Shown here: in pieces, positions 12,224 to 22,774 of the stretch
How the letters are laid out: every line of letters starts with the position of its first letter
How positions within the stretch are numbered: the stretch's first letter is position 1
Assembly (NCBI GenBank): GCA_028274465.1
Contig: CM051458.1
Coordinates: 52,565,253-52,629,252 of the forward strand
DNA length: 64,000 nt
Direction: 5' to 3'
DNA from: Plantago ovata
Taxonomy: Eukaryota; Streptophyta; Magnoliopsida; Lamiales; Plantaginaceae
Program-made: the position numbers and the translations under genes
Notes under the pieces: model-generated
What the model was told of the DNA's origin: nothing
The model's input: the letters and a program-made list of their open reading frames with translations, nothing else
Databases searched by the model: none

Positions 12224-13570
12224 CAAAGAGGAGGTCGTCGGTATATTATGAGTTTTTGTACCCAGTGTAGACCGGGGACGACAGACCGGCGAGATAGGGA
12301 AGTGGTTGCAACACTAAGCCCCAATAAAAGTACTTCTCCGGGTCCGCACGAGAGTTTCTCTCCTCGAGCGCCAGTACCCAAGGGTCCGACTCAACAGGAA
12401 GAGGGTATCGATCAGATATTGGTCCTCGGTAGAAGTGTTTGGGTACTCCCCACTCCGCATCCTCGTCGCTCATACCGGGGAGCTTCTTCTTCTTTACATA
12501 TATGTATCGGTGGAACCATTTATAGCCCGAGGACGATGGAGCGTCCACAATGAAACCGAGACCGGGGCGAGTGTTGAAATAGTAACAAAATTTATTTCCA
12601 GAGCTCATCGAGACTCTGAAAAGCTGGTTAAAATTATGGAAATTCACCGGGATCCCGAGCTTCTTGAACAGTACCCGAAAACATATAAGAGTGCCAAATG
12701 CACTGGGGAGAAGCTGCCAGGGAGCGATGCCCAGTTGATTGATGATGTACTTGAAAGGGTCGCAAAAAGGAAGGACCCATCCTCGATCCAGCGTCAATAA
12801 GTGCACGGCCATGTAGCCGGGTGGCGCATTATAGAATGTCTGATTCGGCTTCGGCGCGAGGATGTCAATCTTCCTCTTGCTTAGCCGATATTTCTGCCTT
12901 ATCGTCTGAATTTCCTCCTCTTTGACCGTGGAGGCGGTTGTCAGAATCAGGCCGTCTTCGTTCTTCTCGCCCTCTGGATCGGGGAGATCAACGTCTTGGG
13001 GACCGCGGGTAAATGTTTTCCCGCTAGCCACAGTAAGCTTGATATTATCATCGGGCGCGTCCTCTTTCTTCTTGGATCGAGAAGCTTTCCTTCTCGATTT
13101 CTTGGGGGCCTTACCCGGAGCATGGGCGGCTTCTTCATCATCCTCAGAGGACGAAACCTTCTCGCCCCTCTTACGCTTGCGATCGCGTTCGAGCTTGTGT
13201 TATCTCGCGGCCGAGACACCAGTTCCGGTGGACCCCCCTCTGCTTCGGTTCGATCATCTATGAACAGCTCATCGACATCCTTTCTTCTTCTTCGGACCTC
13301 TAGACGAAACAGGTCGGACTCCTCCTCCTCCTCGGAATTGTCTTCTTCACTAGATTCCTGGTTCTCTTCTCCTTCCTCGAGCTCCTCCTCCTCGCTCTCT
13401 TCACCATCAATCTTCTCGACCTGAGCCGCAGGTTCCTCGTGGTCCGAGGAGAGCTCCATAGTCTGATTTAGGAAAGTGGCAAACACAGATGTCTCCTCGG
13501 ACGTCTCCTGCCCGCTCCCGTAATCGAGAGCGTCGTGACGGTTTTGACTGTCGTCGCTCCTCTCGGACAT
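12224..13570 (-). pseudogene. Antisense extra gene of Tat, exon 1 ('putative gypsy type transposon' domain)
   Basis: The ATG at 13570-13568 opens an acidic N-terminus (Glu/Ser-rich, ~13480-13290) followed by a basic stretch. From ~12840 comes a domain with YMAVHLLTLDRGWVLPF, CDPFKYIINQLGIAPWQL, LPSAFGTLICFRVLF and NFNQLFRV, the pattern of the plant Transposase_28 / putative gypsy-type transposon family that is known as an antisense ORF in Tat-type elements. A frameshift near 13200-13206 separates the acidic part from the domain frame, and a TAA follows YKNS near 12248, so this copy is broken. Role in the element's life cycle is unknown. Confidence 0.75.
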
Positions 13571-14200
13571 CCTAAAAGATAGGCCAGAAAAAGAGTAAGG
13601 ATGGGTGGTGATAGTCCGAGAGGTCCGTTTATGTATATTGATTATGCTCGACCCCCCGAACGGAGAAAAATCAAAAAGAGGTACAAGTAACAAAGAAGTT
13701 ACACTAAAACAAATATGAAAGCAGACCGATGAGCAAATATGGAGCGACCAACCGCTCTAACATATGAAGAAAAGTATACAGGGAGCGACCAACCGCTTAA
13801 TATCGACGAGCTACGAAATCTACAGTTCTAATACTTAGCATGTTTTCACGGCGAATATGAGGAGGCAAAGGGAATGGCAGAAATTGAAAAAGGGGGAAAC
13901 ATGCGAAATTTACGGCAGTAATTCAAACATATGGATCTACAGTTCAATTACAACATTATAGAGAGACACAAATTACGGTCCGTTTAAGTATGTTATTAAG
14001 TCCGGTAAAGCATTATCAAGCCCGCCGTACGCCGGCAAGGGCTCAGAAGGCATGCCCGTGACGACAAAATAAAGAAGAAAGAAATAAAGAAAGCATTCAA
14101 GTAATTATATTCGAGCTACGGTAGAAGGACTTGTTTTAGTGATTGGAGTCGGAATTGAACTCGGAAGCTGCTAGATCCGCCGGAAAACGGAACTGTTGGT
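13571..14200 (-). other. 5' leader of antisense Tat gene, proximal part
   Basis: No ORF of interest on either strand. It would be the 5' UTR of the antisense gene, continued at 20599 beyond the Athila insertion. Confidence 0.5.
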
Positions 14201-15456
14201 TGATGAATGTGTATTTTACACTTTCATTCGAGTCTTTTTCAACTATTTTAGCTATCCTCTATGTTAATTTAGCTATATTTTAGTACATTTTATTAGAATA
14301 GTGTCACGTTTCCCTTTAGATTTTATTTTACAGGTTTTGGTTGAAATTCGAGGATTTCTGGGCAATTATATTGAAGTTGACAAGGAATTTGTATTCCAGA
14401 AGCCTATTTGGAGTATCTGAAGGTTTTCGGATAGGATTTGGAGGCTAGGGGTCGAATCTGGAGGTTAGAAAGCCACTAGAAGTCAGAAACCGAGTCCGAA
14501 AAGGTGAAGAAATCCAAATCCGCGTCGAAAAACGCGGAATTCCGCGAAAAAGACGGGGGGCGAACCGCCCCAACCTGCGGCGAACCGCCCCAGAGTTTAT
14601 TCGGGGCCTATATATAGTGCTCAGTTTTCTCTCCGAAAATCATATCTTTCCAGACCTACTTTCTCACCTCTCTCTATAGTTTTAGGTAGGCACTTCCCGG
14701 GGCCTGTCCTGGGAGTTCCGTAGCTTAGGGGATACTTTTTCATAGCAGTTTGGAGCTCGTAGGACCGCAATCATCCGGAGATTGACAACCTTCGGTAACT
14801 TTGTATCTTCCAAGTTTTATTCTACTTATTTTATTTATCTTTCAATATGTTTTCTTCTATGATTTCTGTTGATTGCATGCCTATTATGAGTAGCTAAACT
14901 TATCATTGGTGGTAGTATGTGAATTCTTAGCGAAGGGAAGATAATCATGCTAATGGCTATATCGCGCATTATACTCCGTGTCATTGCTTTATTTCGTTGA
15001 TCAGTTGTAACCAAAATTCTCGTATGTTGTATTGATTATTATGCGCACTAGTCGACCATCAGACCAATTATCTTCGTAGTGTTGAATAATTACGGAACAC
15101 ATTAGGACAATCGTGATTGACTAGTCAGACCAACTTATCTTCGTAGTGCTTAATACTTGCAACAGGACACTAGATTGATTCAAAGATCTCTATGCAAGAC
15201 CGAGGAATTTATGCACGATTATCGACCCGTTATGCTAAGAAGGACCATACTATCACCAATCTCCATTATCTGCTAGAAACCCCTCTGCTATCTGTATGCT
15301 GTTTTTATATTCTAAATTAGATTAGATAAAGCTAGTTATAGTTCTGAGAGAACGACACTCGAGTCATTCTACCGCTACACTACGGTTTTCGTTGTAGTTG
15401 TGGATTGCCTTTGGCTAATTAACAAATTTATTTGATTGACCTTGACACGTTCATCA
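14201..15456 (+). repeat. 5' LTR of gag-protease Athila
   Basis: 1256 bp, TGATGAATGTG...TTCATCA. TATATATAG near 14609-14617 with two GCGAACCGCCCC boxes at about 14553-14592. Confidence 0.93.
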
Positions 15457-15459
15457 AAT

Positions 15460-15477
15460 TGGCGCCGTTGCTGGGGA
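15460..15477 (+). other. Primer binding site, tRNA-Asp type
   Basis: TGGCGCCGTTGCTGGGGA, three bases after the LTR. Slightly different from the other copies' PBS at two positions. Confidence 0.85.
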
Positions 15478-15625
15478 CTATACTCCTTTTTTCTATTTAA
15501 TTTGTTTATATTTACAGCTTTAGATTCCTAATTCTATTAGTTTTAGTTTTCCTTTTTAATCTCTCTCTGATACTACTTTCCTAGTTTGTTTCTAATCACC
15601 TTTCCTAGTCTGTTACAGATTGTGT

Positions 15626-17770
15626 ATGCCGCATACACGTTCTGTAGGAACACCGCTTGCTGATTCAATTGCTGAGATCGACAGAGTCGACCACCAAAGA
15701 AGGCGACTACTTGAAAGGCGCGCACTAGAAGAAATAGAGGAAACCGATTTCTCTGAATCTCTACTCAGTCTTTTCAAGGAAATCGACAGAATGGCAGAAG
15801 CTCGACCACTGAAGGCATGGGTTCAACCCACCAAGGATCGTATGAGGGGACCGGCGATTGTTCTTTCGTCTGCAACCCGAGATCTGGAGATCAAGAACCA
15901 CGCATTCCAACAACTTCCGAGGTTCTATGGCTTATCAAGGGAAGATGTGATGGGGTACTTGCACGATATCGATGATTTCGTCAACCAACTCCCACGACCC
16001 GGAGCTGACATAACAACGGATGAGTTGAGGATGAAGGTTTTTGCTATGGGACTTGGCGACAGAGCTAAGTCATGGCTGAGTTCTCTACCAGCCGGCTCGC
16101 TGGACACCTGGGAAAAGGTTTTTTCAGCTTTCATGGAGAAATACTTCCCTCACACCTTGACTACCGCGCTAAAGGCGCAGATCACTGGATTCAAGCAGGA
16201 CTATGATGAGACCATCTACACCGCATTCGAGAGGTTCCAAGATCTCACGAACAAGTGTCCTCACCATGGTTTTGAACTTTCTGACCTAGTCCAACACTTC
16301 TACAATGGACTAACCTTCGAGAACCAACAAGTGGTGGATTTCCAATGCCGAGGCAATATTTGGGAGGAAACCGCAGAAGCCGTCTAGGCTGTTTTCGAAA
16401 GGCTTGCTAAGGGATCGCAGTTCAAGGACCCAAGAGCAATGGTTAGGAGACGTGGACCTGAAGCTCCACCAAATCAAGAAGCCCCTATGTATAGGGGGAA
16501 TGGGGATCAATTCGAGTGCTTTACCAACGAATTGAAGCAAGTCCTCAAGAGCGCCACCGGAACAACTGTTTCGAACGAAGTATGCCGAATATGCAAGAAC
16601 TATGGGCATGGGGCTCATATGTGTAGATCGGAGCTGGCATACGATGATGGCAACTGGGCTCGAGGAGGCGAAGAAGAAGCCTTTACTACGGAGTTTGGTA
16701 CTCAAGTAGTTAGCTACGGACAAGACGGTAGGAATCCTCGAGGTGGATTCTGGAGAAGAGGATACCGTAACAATCAAGGATATGCACCGGATAACCAAAC
16801 TTATGGACCTAACCAAGACCGTAGTAGGCTGAACTATGGTAATGATCACTGCGAAAACCCCGCTCCGAAAGAGCCACCGAAGTCGAAGTCGGCTCAACTG
16901 ATGGAGAACTTGCAGAAGATGGTTGATCACACACAGAGTTTTCTCAAACGTTATGAAGAAGATTCCGAGAAGACTAGGGCAAGGCTTGATAGGTTGGAAG
17001 AGAGCACTAGGCTTGCCCATCAAAAGTTGCAAGAGTTGATCGACCGAAAAGCAAGTAGAGAACAAGGCAAACTGCCTAGCAGCACTGTGAAGTCGAAATT
17101 GGCTGGTGATATACCTGACGAAATCACCATCAGGAAGGTCGTTAGGTGCGAGTGTTGCATGAAGGAAGAACTTCTACAGGCTGAGGAAGAAGAGGAGGAC
17201 CTTGGTTCTGACGCAAGTGATGAGGAGCAAGAGGATCCCGAACCACTCCCTAAAAGTTTCGATGTTAAGGTAGGGATTGGTGAGCTTGAAGATGTCCGTG
17301 CCACACTAGACACGGGATCCTACTCAAACATAATCCCTTTGAACGTGTTTGAAAAGAGCAACCTTGGAAAACTATCTGAGCAAAGGGCTATTGTGCGTCT
17401 TGCAGATGGATCCTTTATGAGACCCGAGGGCATTGTGAAAAACGTGTTGGTCAAGATTGGTGAAGCATCTATATACACCAAATTCGTAGTTATGCCGGCA
17501 TCTGCACCTGGGACGGGGGATGTCATACTCTTAGGGCAAACATTCTTGACTAAACTACGCTCCGTGATGGACATCTACCAAAGAACTTGCACTATTGAAG
17601 TAGATGGCAAACAACACGTGTTGAAAGCCTTACCTGATCCACCTGAACCGCCCGATATTACTACTCACTACTGTGGTCTTGCAGCCTATACTCTTTCATA
17701 TTCACAGGTTCGTGGCATGGAGAGGAGATCGATGAAGGGGAAGTCTAGTACCCGCAGAAAGAAGAGATAG
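15626..17770 (+). pseudogene. Athila gag-protease ORF with one in-frame stop
   Basis: ATG at 15626; 714 codons in a single frame with one TAG (16385-16387) where the sister copy at 62547 region has TGG (Trp). The capsid region includes KAWVQPTKDRMRGP, LPRFYGLSREDVMGYLHDID and KCPHHGFELSDLVQHFYNGL, a typical Athila gag. A CCHC knuckle CRICKNYGHGAHMC lies at ~16580-16622. An aspartic protease with active site LDTGSYSN lies at ~17307-17331, with ILLGQTFL further on. It ends in a very basic tail (RRSMKGKSSTRRKKR). There is no pol. One nonsense mutation is the only damage I see. Confidence 0.9.
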
Positions 17771-19335
17771 GCGCGGACAGGAGTCGAGTCAAAGACTTTA
17801 AACAATGACACTATCCGGGAGGCAACCCGGAGATTTTATCGCTTTCTTTACCGCTTTAGATTTTATCTCACGAGTTTGATTGAGTATTATAGGTCACTTA
17901 TACAAGCATTAGCTCTCACCTTGGATCCATTTTCGGCGTTCGGGACGAGCGACGACGTTTAGGTTTGGGGAGGAGGTTATCGCCGGTTATCTCTACACTT
18001 ATCTTGCTTATGAAAAACTCGTGATATTTTTTGCATTTGCACGTTTACTGCTTTCCTAGGATAGTTTTGCATGTTTTGTATGGAGTTTATTGCAGAATTT
18101 TTTGAACTTTTATATTGGGTAGATCAACTAACTATGCCATTAATCGTATACTTCATCTCTATGAATTTGTTTGAGGTTTTTCTCGCTTGGCTTGTCTCAT
18201 TTATGTATTGCACTTAGTTGAGCTTGGTAGTCTCGACATTACTTAGTGGTGTTTTCTCTACTGCGGTTCACGGAGGCCTTTATTATAGGATGATGCATGT
18301 TAGGGTCTTATGGTTGTTTTCCCGAGTAATTATGTACCTAAGAGGCAACAAGTCTTCAACATGCTTTTAGATTGCTAAATGCCTAGGAAGGAGGTAGTGT
18401 GAGGTTGTGTGATCCTTTGTTTATAACCTATTCTTCCGAATAGGTTTGGGGAGGGGGTTACACCATCATAGACTTGTTTCTGTTTTTCATTTTCGTATCG
18501 TGAGTTTATTTTCCTTTTCCGTGAATTTTGTACTCCAACCTATTCTTTCGAATAGGTTTGGGGAAGTCGTGTGAGTCTTTTTGTTTCTCTCTTTGTTACG
18601 CTACTGCTGGCTAAAAATCAAAAAAAGGAAAAGAAAAAATTCCAGAAAAAAAGAGAAAAAGAAAAAGAATCTGGAAAAAAAAAAAAAGGAAAGACCCCAA
18701 AAAAGCAAAGAAGGGGCCAAAAAAAGCCAAATATCAGTTTAACAAAGTTTGAGTCTTTTCCATTTTTCGTATTGTTCGTAATCGTGTTGTAATTTTTATT
18801 TTTTATCTTTTTGTCTTAAGTGTCATCTGCTCTAGACCACCCTCGTCCTGCCATTCAGGAAGTGGTGAATAGCTTAAGACTTTACTTGAGAAATGGGTAG
18901 AATTGGGGAGTGTTATCTTTTATAGGGAACCCTCCTTCGTCTGACGAGAGCAAGTACTGGTTCGACCTCTTTTGAGGAAAAGTCTTAACATGGTGGAACA
19001 GCAGTAAGTCCTCAGTTTCATAGGCACGGGGCAACCATTCGTATCTTAGCATGCTTCATTACGTCGTAACTGACTAGGTCCAGGTAGAGAATGTTACGAG
19101 AGACTATCTTGTCTTGACATAAGTGCTTATGTGGATGTGTATAAGTCAATCGAGGTATTCTTCAACCTATTTTCATGCTTTGATTCGTATGGTTTTTGTT
19201 CATATGTTTTTTGGTAGATCCAGTAGATTAGTTCATTTTATTTGGCATGAAACTCCATTTTGTGTCTTGCATGTTTTTTGTATTAGAGTCTAGCTTAGTT
19301 GCTTGAGGACAAGCAAAGGTTCGGTTTGGGGAGTT
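17771..19335 (+). other. 3' UTR of gag-protease Athila with hairpins and PPT-like repeats
   Basis: Non-coding 1.6 kb. It has the 11-mer GGTTTGGGGAG at 17962, 18443 and 19323 (true PPT), and GGTTTGGGGAA at 18555. Twin hairpins lie at 18425-18446 and 18537-18558, and a ~110-nt purine-rich tract at 18608-18720 is flanked by TTCCAGA/TCTGGAA. The ORF at 18571-18792 is a product of the purine tract. Confidence 0.85.
18425..18558 (+). repeat. Twin 9-bp hairpins AACCTATTC/GAATAGGTT
   Basis: Stems at 18425-18433/18438-18446 (loop TTCC) and 18537-18545/18550-18558 (loop TTTC). Each is followed at once by a PPT-like TGGGGA run. The same pair occurs at 39352-39486 and, reversed, at 3482-3621. Confidence 0.85.
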
Positions 19336-20598
19336 TGATGAATGTGTATTTTACACTTTCTTTCGAGTCTTTTTCACCTATTTTAGCTATCCTCTATGTT
19401 AATTTAGCTATATTTTAGTACATTTTATTAGAATAGTGTCACGTTTCCGTTTAGATTTTATTTTACAGGTTTTGGTTGAAATTCGGGGATTTCTGGGCAA
19501 TTATATTGAAGTTGACAAGTAATTGGTGTTCCAGAAGCCTATTTGCAGTATCTGAAGGTTTCCGGATAGGATTTGGAGTTTAGGGGTCGAATCTGGAGGT
19601 TAGAAGGTCACTAGAAGTCAGAAACCGAGTCCGAAAAGGTGAAGAAATCCAAATCCGCATCGAAAAACGCGGAATTCCGCGAAGAAGACGGGGGACGAAC
19701 CGCCCCAACCTGCGGCGAACCGCCCCAGAGTTTATTCGGGGCCTATAAATAGTGCTCAGTTTTCTCTCCGAAAATCATATCTTTCCAGACCTACTTTCTC
19801 ACCTCTCTCTATAGTTTTAGGTAGGAACTTCCCGGGGCCTGTCCTGGGAGTTCCGTAGCTTAGGGATACTTTTTCATAGCAGTTTGGAGCTCGTAGGACC
19901 GCAATCATCCGGAGATTGACAACCTTCGGTAACTTTGTATCTTACAAGTTTTATTCTACTTATTTTATTTATCTTTCAATATGTTTTCTTCTATGATTTC
20001 CGTTGATTGCATGCCTATTATGAGTAGCTAAACTTATCATTTGTGGTAGTATGTGAATTCTTAGCGAAGGGAAGATAATCATGCTAATGGCTATATCGCG
20101 CATTATACTCCGTGTCATTGCTTTATTTCGTTGATCAGTTGTAACCAAAATTCTCGTATGTTGTATTGATTATTATGCGCAATTGGACACTAGTCGACCA
20201 TCAGACCAATTATCTTCGTAGTGTTGAATAATTACAGAACACATTAGGACATTCGTGATTGACTAGTCAGACCAAATTATCTTCGTAGTGCTTAATACTT
20301 GCAACATGACACTAGATTGATTCAAAGATCTCTATGCAAGACCGAGGAATTTATGCATGATTATCGACCCGTTATGCTAAGAAGGACCATACTATCACCA
20401 ATCTCCATTATCTGCTAGAAACCCCTCTGCTATCTGTTTGCTGTTTTTATATTCTAAATTAGATTAGATAAAGCTAGTTATAGTCCTGAGAGAACGACAC
20501 TCGAGTCATTCTACCGCTACACTACGGTTTTCGTTGTAGTTGTGGATTGCCTTTGGCTAATTAACAAATTTATTTGATTGACCTTGACTCGTTCATCA
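19336..20598 (+). repeat. 3' LTR of gag-protease Athila
   Basis: 1263 bp, close match to 14201-15456, ending GTTCATCA before the TTGGT duplication. Confidence 0.93.
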
Positions 20599-20737
20599 TT
20601 GGTTCGCCTGAAATACACCGGAAAAGCTCCTCGATCCCTCTTTTATGCTCCTCGATCTCAAGATTTTGCTACTCGCTCTCTCAAATGCTCTGGGTGAAAA
20701 TTTTCCGGAAAAGTGAGAAATGAATCGGTCCTCCCCC

Positions 20738-20805
20738 ATTTATAGAAGGGTATCCAAGGAATTCGAACCGTCGGTGCCCCTCGCTCCATCTGGACCGAAC
20801 ACGTG
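20738..20805 (-). promoter_or_regulatory. Candidate promoter of the antisense Tat gene
   Basis: On the minus strand a TATA box CTATAAAT (plus coordinates 20738-20745) is preceded by a G-box CACGTG (20800-20805) and a GGCCCA/GGGCC-type element near 20818-20825, an arrangement usual in plant promoters. Reading on in that strand leads (skipping the Athila insertion) to the ATG at 13570. No transcript evidence. Confidence 0.5.
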
Positions 20806-21000
20806 GCAGCTATCAACGGCCCAGATCACAGCCGCCTGGCGGATTCCCTAATTTACCCTCCACGCTCCCGCTGGGCACACTTTCCCATACCAGCGCGGAT
20901 TACCTGATCATACTAGGTAATCCGTAGCGCGAGCACCGCACCACTTGGATTATGGCGAGAGTGACGACCATATCGTAGAGCGACCCTCAAAAGCATCTCT

Positions 21001-21690
21001 CCTCGAGATTTCGCAGATAAAAAAGGGTGACAAGACAAAAAATCGACTGATACATTGTGATGGATTGAGGAGCCACTCTCAATTATCTCTCCTCGAGATA
21101 ATTTGCAAGGAAAAAAGGCGGCAAGCAGTCATTACATTCCACTCTCAAAATTATCTCTCCTCGAGATAATTTGCAAAAAAAAAAGCGGCAAGCAGTCATT
21201 CCATTCCACTCTCAATTATCTCTCCTCGGGATAATTTGCAAGGAAAAAAAGCGGCAAGCAGTCATTCCATTCCACTCTCAAAATTATCTCTCCTCGAGAT
21301 AATTTGCAAGGAAAAAAGGCGGCAAGCAGTCATTACATTCCACTCTCAAAATTATCTCTCCTCGAGATAATTTGCAAAAAAAAAAAAAAAGCGGCAAGCA
21401 GTCATTCCATTCCACTCTCAATTATCTCTCCTCGGGATAATTTGCAAGGAAAAAAAGCGGCAAGCAGTCATTCCATTCCACTCTCAAAATTATCTCTCCT
21501 CGAGATAATTTGCAAGGAAAAAAGCGGCAAGCAGTCATTCCATTCCACTCTCAAAATTATCTCTCCTCGAGATAATTTGCAAGGAACAAAGCGGCAAGCA
21601 GTCATTCCATTCCACTCTCAAAATTATCTCTCCTCGAGATAATTTGCAAGGAAAAAATCGGCAAGCAGTCATTCCATTCCACCAAGGAAT
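21001..21690 (+). repeat. Tandem repeat array, ~68-bp unit, in Tat 3' region
   Basis: The marker CCTCGAG/CCTCGGG recurs at about 21001 (degenerate), 21091, 21159, 21224, 21292, 21360, 21430, 21498, 21565 and 21632. Each unit has ATTATCTC/GAGATAAT arms (8-bp stem, 5-nt loop), an A-run and GCGGCAAGCAGTCATT. The block 21091-21291 is repeated as a trio at 21292-21497, so there is a three-unit higher order. Tandem arrays in the 3' regions of Tat/Ogre elements are known and can seed satellites. Confidence 0.93.
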
Positions 21691-21754
21691 ACTTACCCGG
21701 ATCCAATCTCTACCCAGCAAATATACCTCTTTTCATAAGGTCCGAGCAACGTCT

Positions 21755-21800
21755 GCTCGCACCCTATAAAAAGGGGAGGGGGGGAGAGATAGGAGGAGGG
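21755..21800 (+). promoter_or_regulatory. TATA-like site with purine-rich downstream tract
   Basis: CCCTATAAAAAGGGG followed by a G/A-only run of ~30 nt, between the tandem array and the probable 3' LTR. Could be a sense promoter or part of the LTR upstream region. Weak evidence. Confidence 0.25.
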
Positions 21801-21928
21801 AAAGGTACCACGGTACGAATACGGAAATCTTTTTTCGCCCACTACTAGTCGAGGCTCTGCTCGACCTCTACTTCAACATAGTTCCTCAACTATCTTCTAC
21901 AAAGATACTTGGAAACTAGGGGGACATA

Positions 21929-22647
21929 TGTTAGCATTGAAATATGTCCAGTCCGCATGTACGAACTGGAGCGGTCCAAGAGCGCGACAATGAATCATAG
22001 GCCGTCCCTCAAGGGGCGCGACCACACCCAAGTATGTCACTAAGGTGTGGTTCGACCAATATAGGGTCCGACCGTCACTAAGAGGCCAACCCTCAAAATA
22101 AGCTCATCACAAGGATAGAGCAGCCATCGAGATCGAGGAGCGTCTCTAGGGCTCGAAGAGCATCTCTATGGCTCGAGGAGGACCTTACGTCAAGGTAACG
22201 CTCTTTGAGAGAAACTAGGCAGAACACGACTCGGACCACCTACGTTCAAGGGAGGCTCGAGGACCCTGGTCGACCAGCCATGGTCGCTCCCTGTGGGACC
22301 AGCCATCCGGATTACTTAGTGGGCCCCGAAAAGTCTAGGTTGCCCTCTCAACCCTAGCCAAGATACTTGGGCCAAGACCCATGGACCTCCTTAATGGGCT
22401 TGGGCCAAGGAAGGCCTCAATCTCAGTCGTACACGTGTCATGATCCTACGCGACATGACATTAAAAGTCTACAAGTATATAAAGGCTTCATTCATTAGTC
22501 AACAGTAAGCATTAATACCTCTCAACCACCACTCAATATTTCTCTCACTAGGGAAGTCCTCAGCTCCCTACATGTAAAGTCGTCACTCCGGTCTGATACC
22601 TTACAGACCGGGTAAGAGACACTAATCCCCCCCTCTAGTCTATTTCA
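21929..22647 (+). repeat. Probable 3' LTR of the Tat element
   Basis: Preceded by a PPT-like AACTAGGGGGA (21915-21925). Starts TGTTAGCATTG. A TATATAAAGG box lies at ~22477; downstream is a perfect 8-bp hairpin CCGGTCTG/CAGACCGG near 22590-22613, and it ends CTATTTCA at 22647. The 5' LTR is outside the window, so the ends cannot be checked against a partner. Confidence 0.55.
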
Positions 22648-22774
22648 GGTACGAGGAAGCTACAAGAAGGTTCCCTATCATTTCAAGAGGAACACTACAT
22701 GAATAAGACATAGAATAGTTGACCATAGCGACTCACTGCGAACTTAAGAAGAAGTACGAATTACCCTTCAATAG
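22648..22774. other. Unassigned junction sequence
   Basis: 127 bp between the probable Tat end and the start of recognisable Athila sequence. One frame reads ATHCELKKKYELPFNR, which I cannot place. It may be older target DNA or filler at a deletion joint. Confidence 0.4.

Larger units (their letters stand above)
14201..20598 (+). mobile_element. Non-autonomous Athila derivative (gag-protease), complete with TSD TTGGT
   Basis: LTRs at 14201-15456 and 19336-20598 are flanked by TTGGT (14196-14200 and 20599-20603). PBS 15460-15477; PPT GGTTTGGGGAG at 19323-19333 two bases before the 3' LTR. The only coding capacity is gag plus an aspartic protease. RT, RNase H and integrase are absent, not decayed: the 3' UTR begins right after the protease stop. 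It sits in the promoter/leader region of the Tat antisense gene. Confidence 0.94.
1247..22647 (+). mobile_element. Tat-lineage Ty3/gypsy retrotransposon, 5' end outside window, heavily interrupted
   Basis: The pol reads RT, RNase H, a second separate RNase H, then integrase. The double RNase H is diagnostic of the Tat lineage. Downstream of pol come an antisense extra gene, a tandem-repeat 3' region, a purine-rich AACTAGGGGGA tract and a probable 3' LTR from 21929. Two Athila elements (1418-6773 and 14201-20598) are inserted in it, both with matching 5-bp target duplications. Nonsense codons in integrase and a frameshift plus stop in the extra gene show it is inactive. The 3' boundary at 22647 is a best guess from a CA end. 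Confidence 0.8.

Noticed and set aside
18571-18792. Lys-rich 73-aa protein (also 39456-39772)
   Set aside because: Translation of the same purine tract.
21001-21690. CRISPR-like repeat array
   Set aside because: Units are contiguous ~68-bp tandem repeats without unique spacers, in a plant retroelement 3' region.
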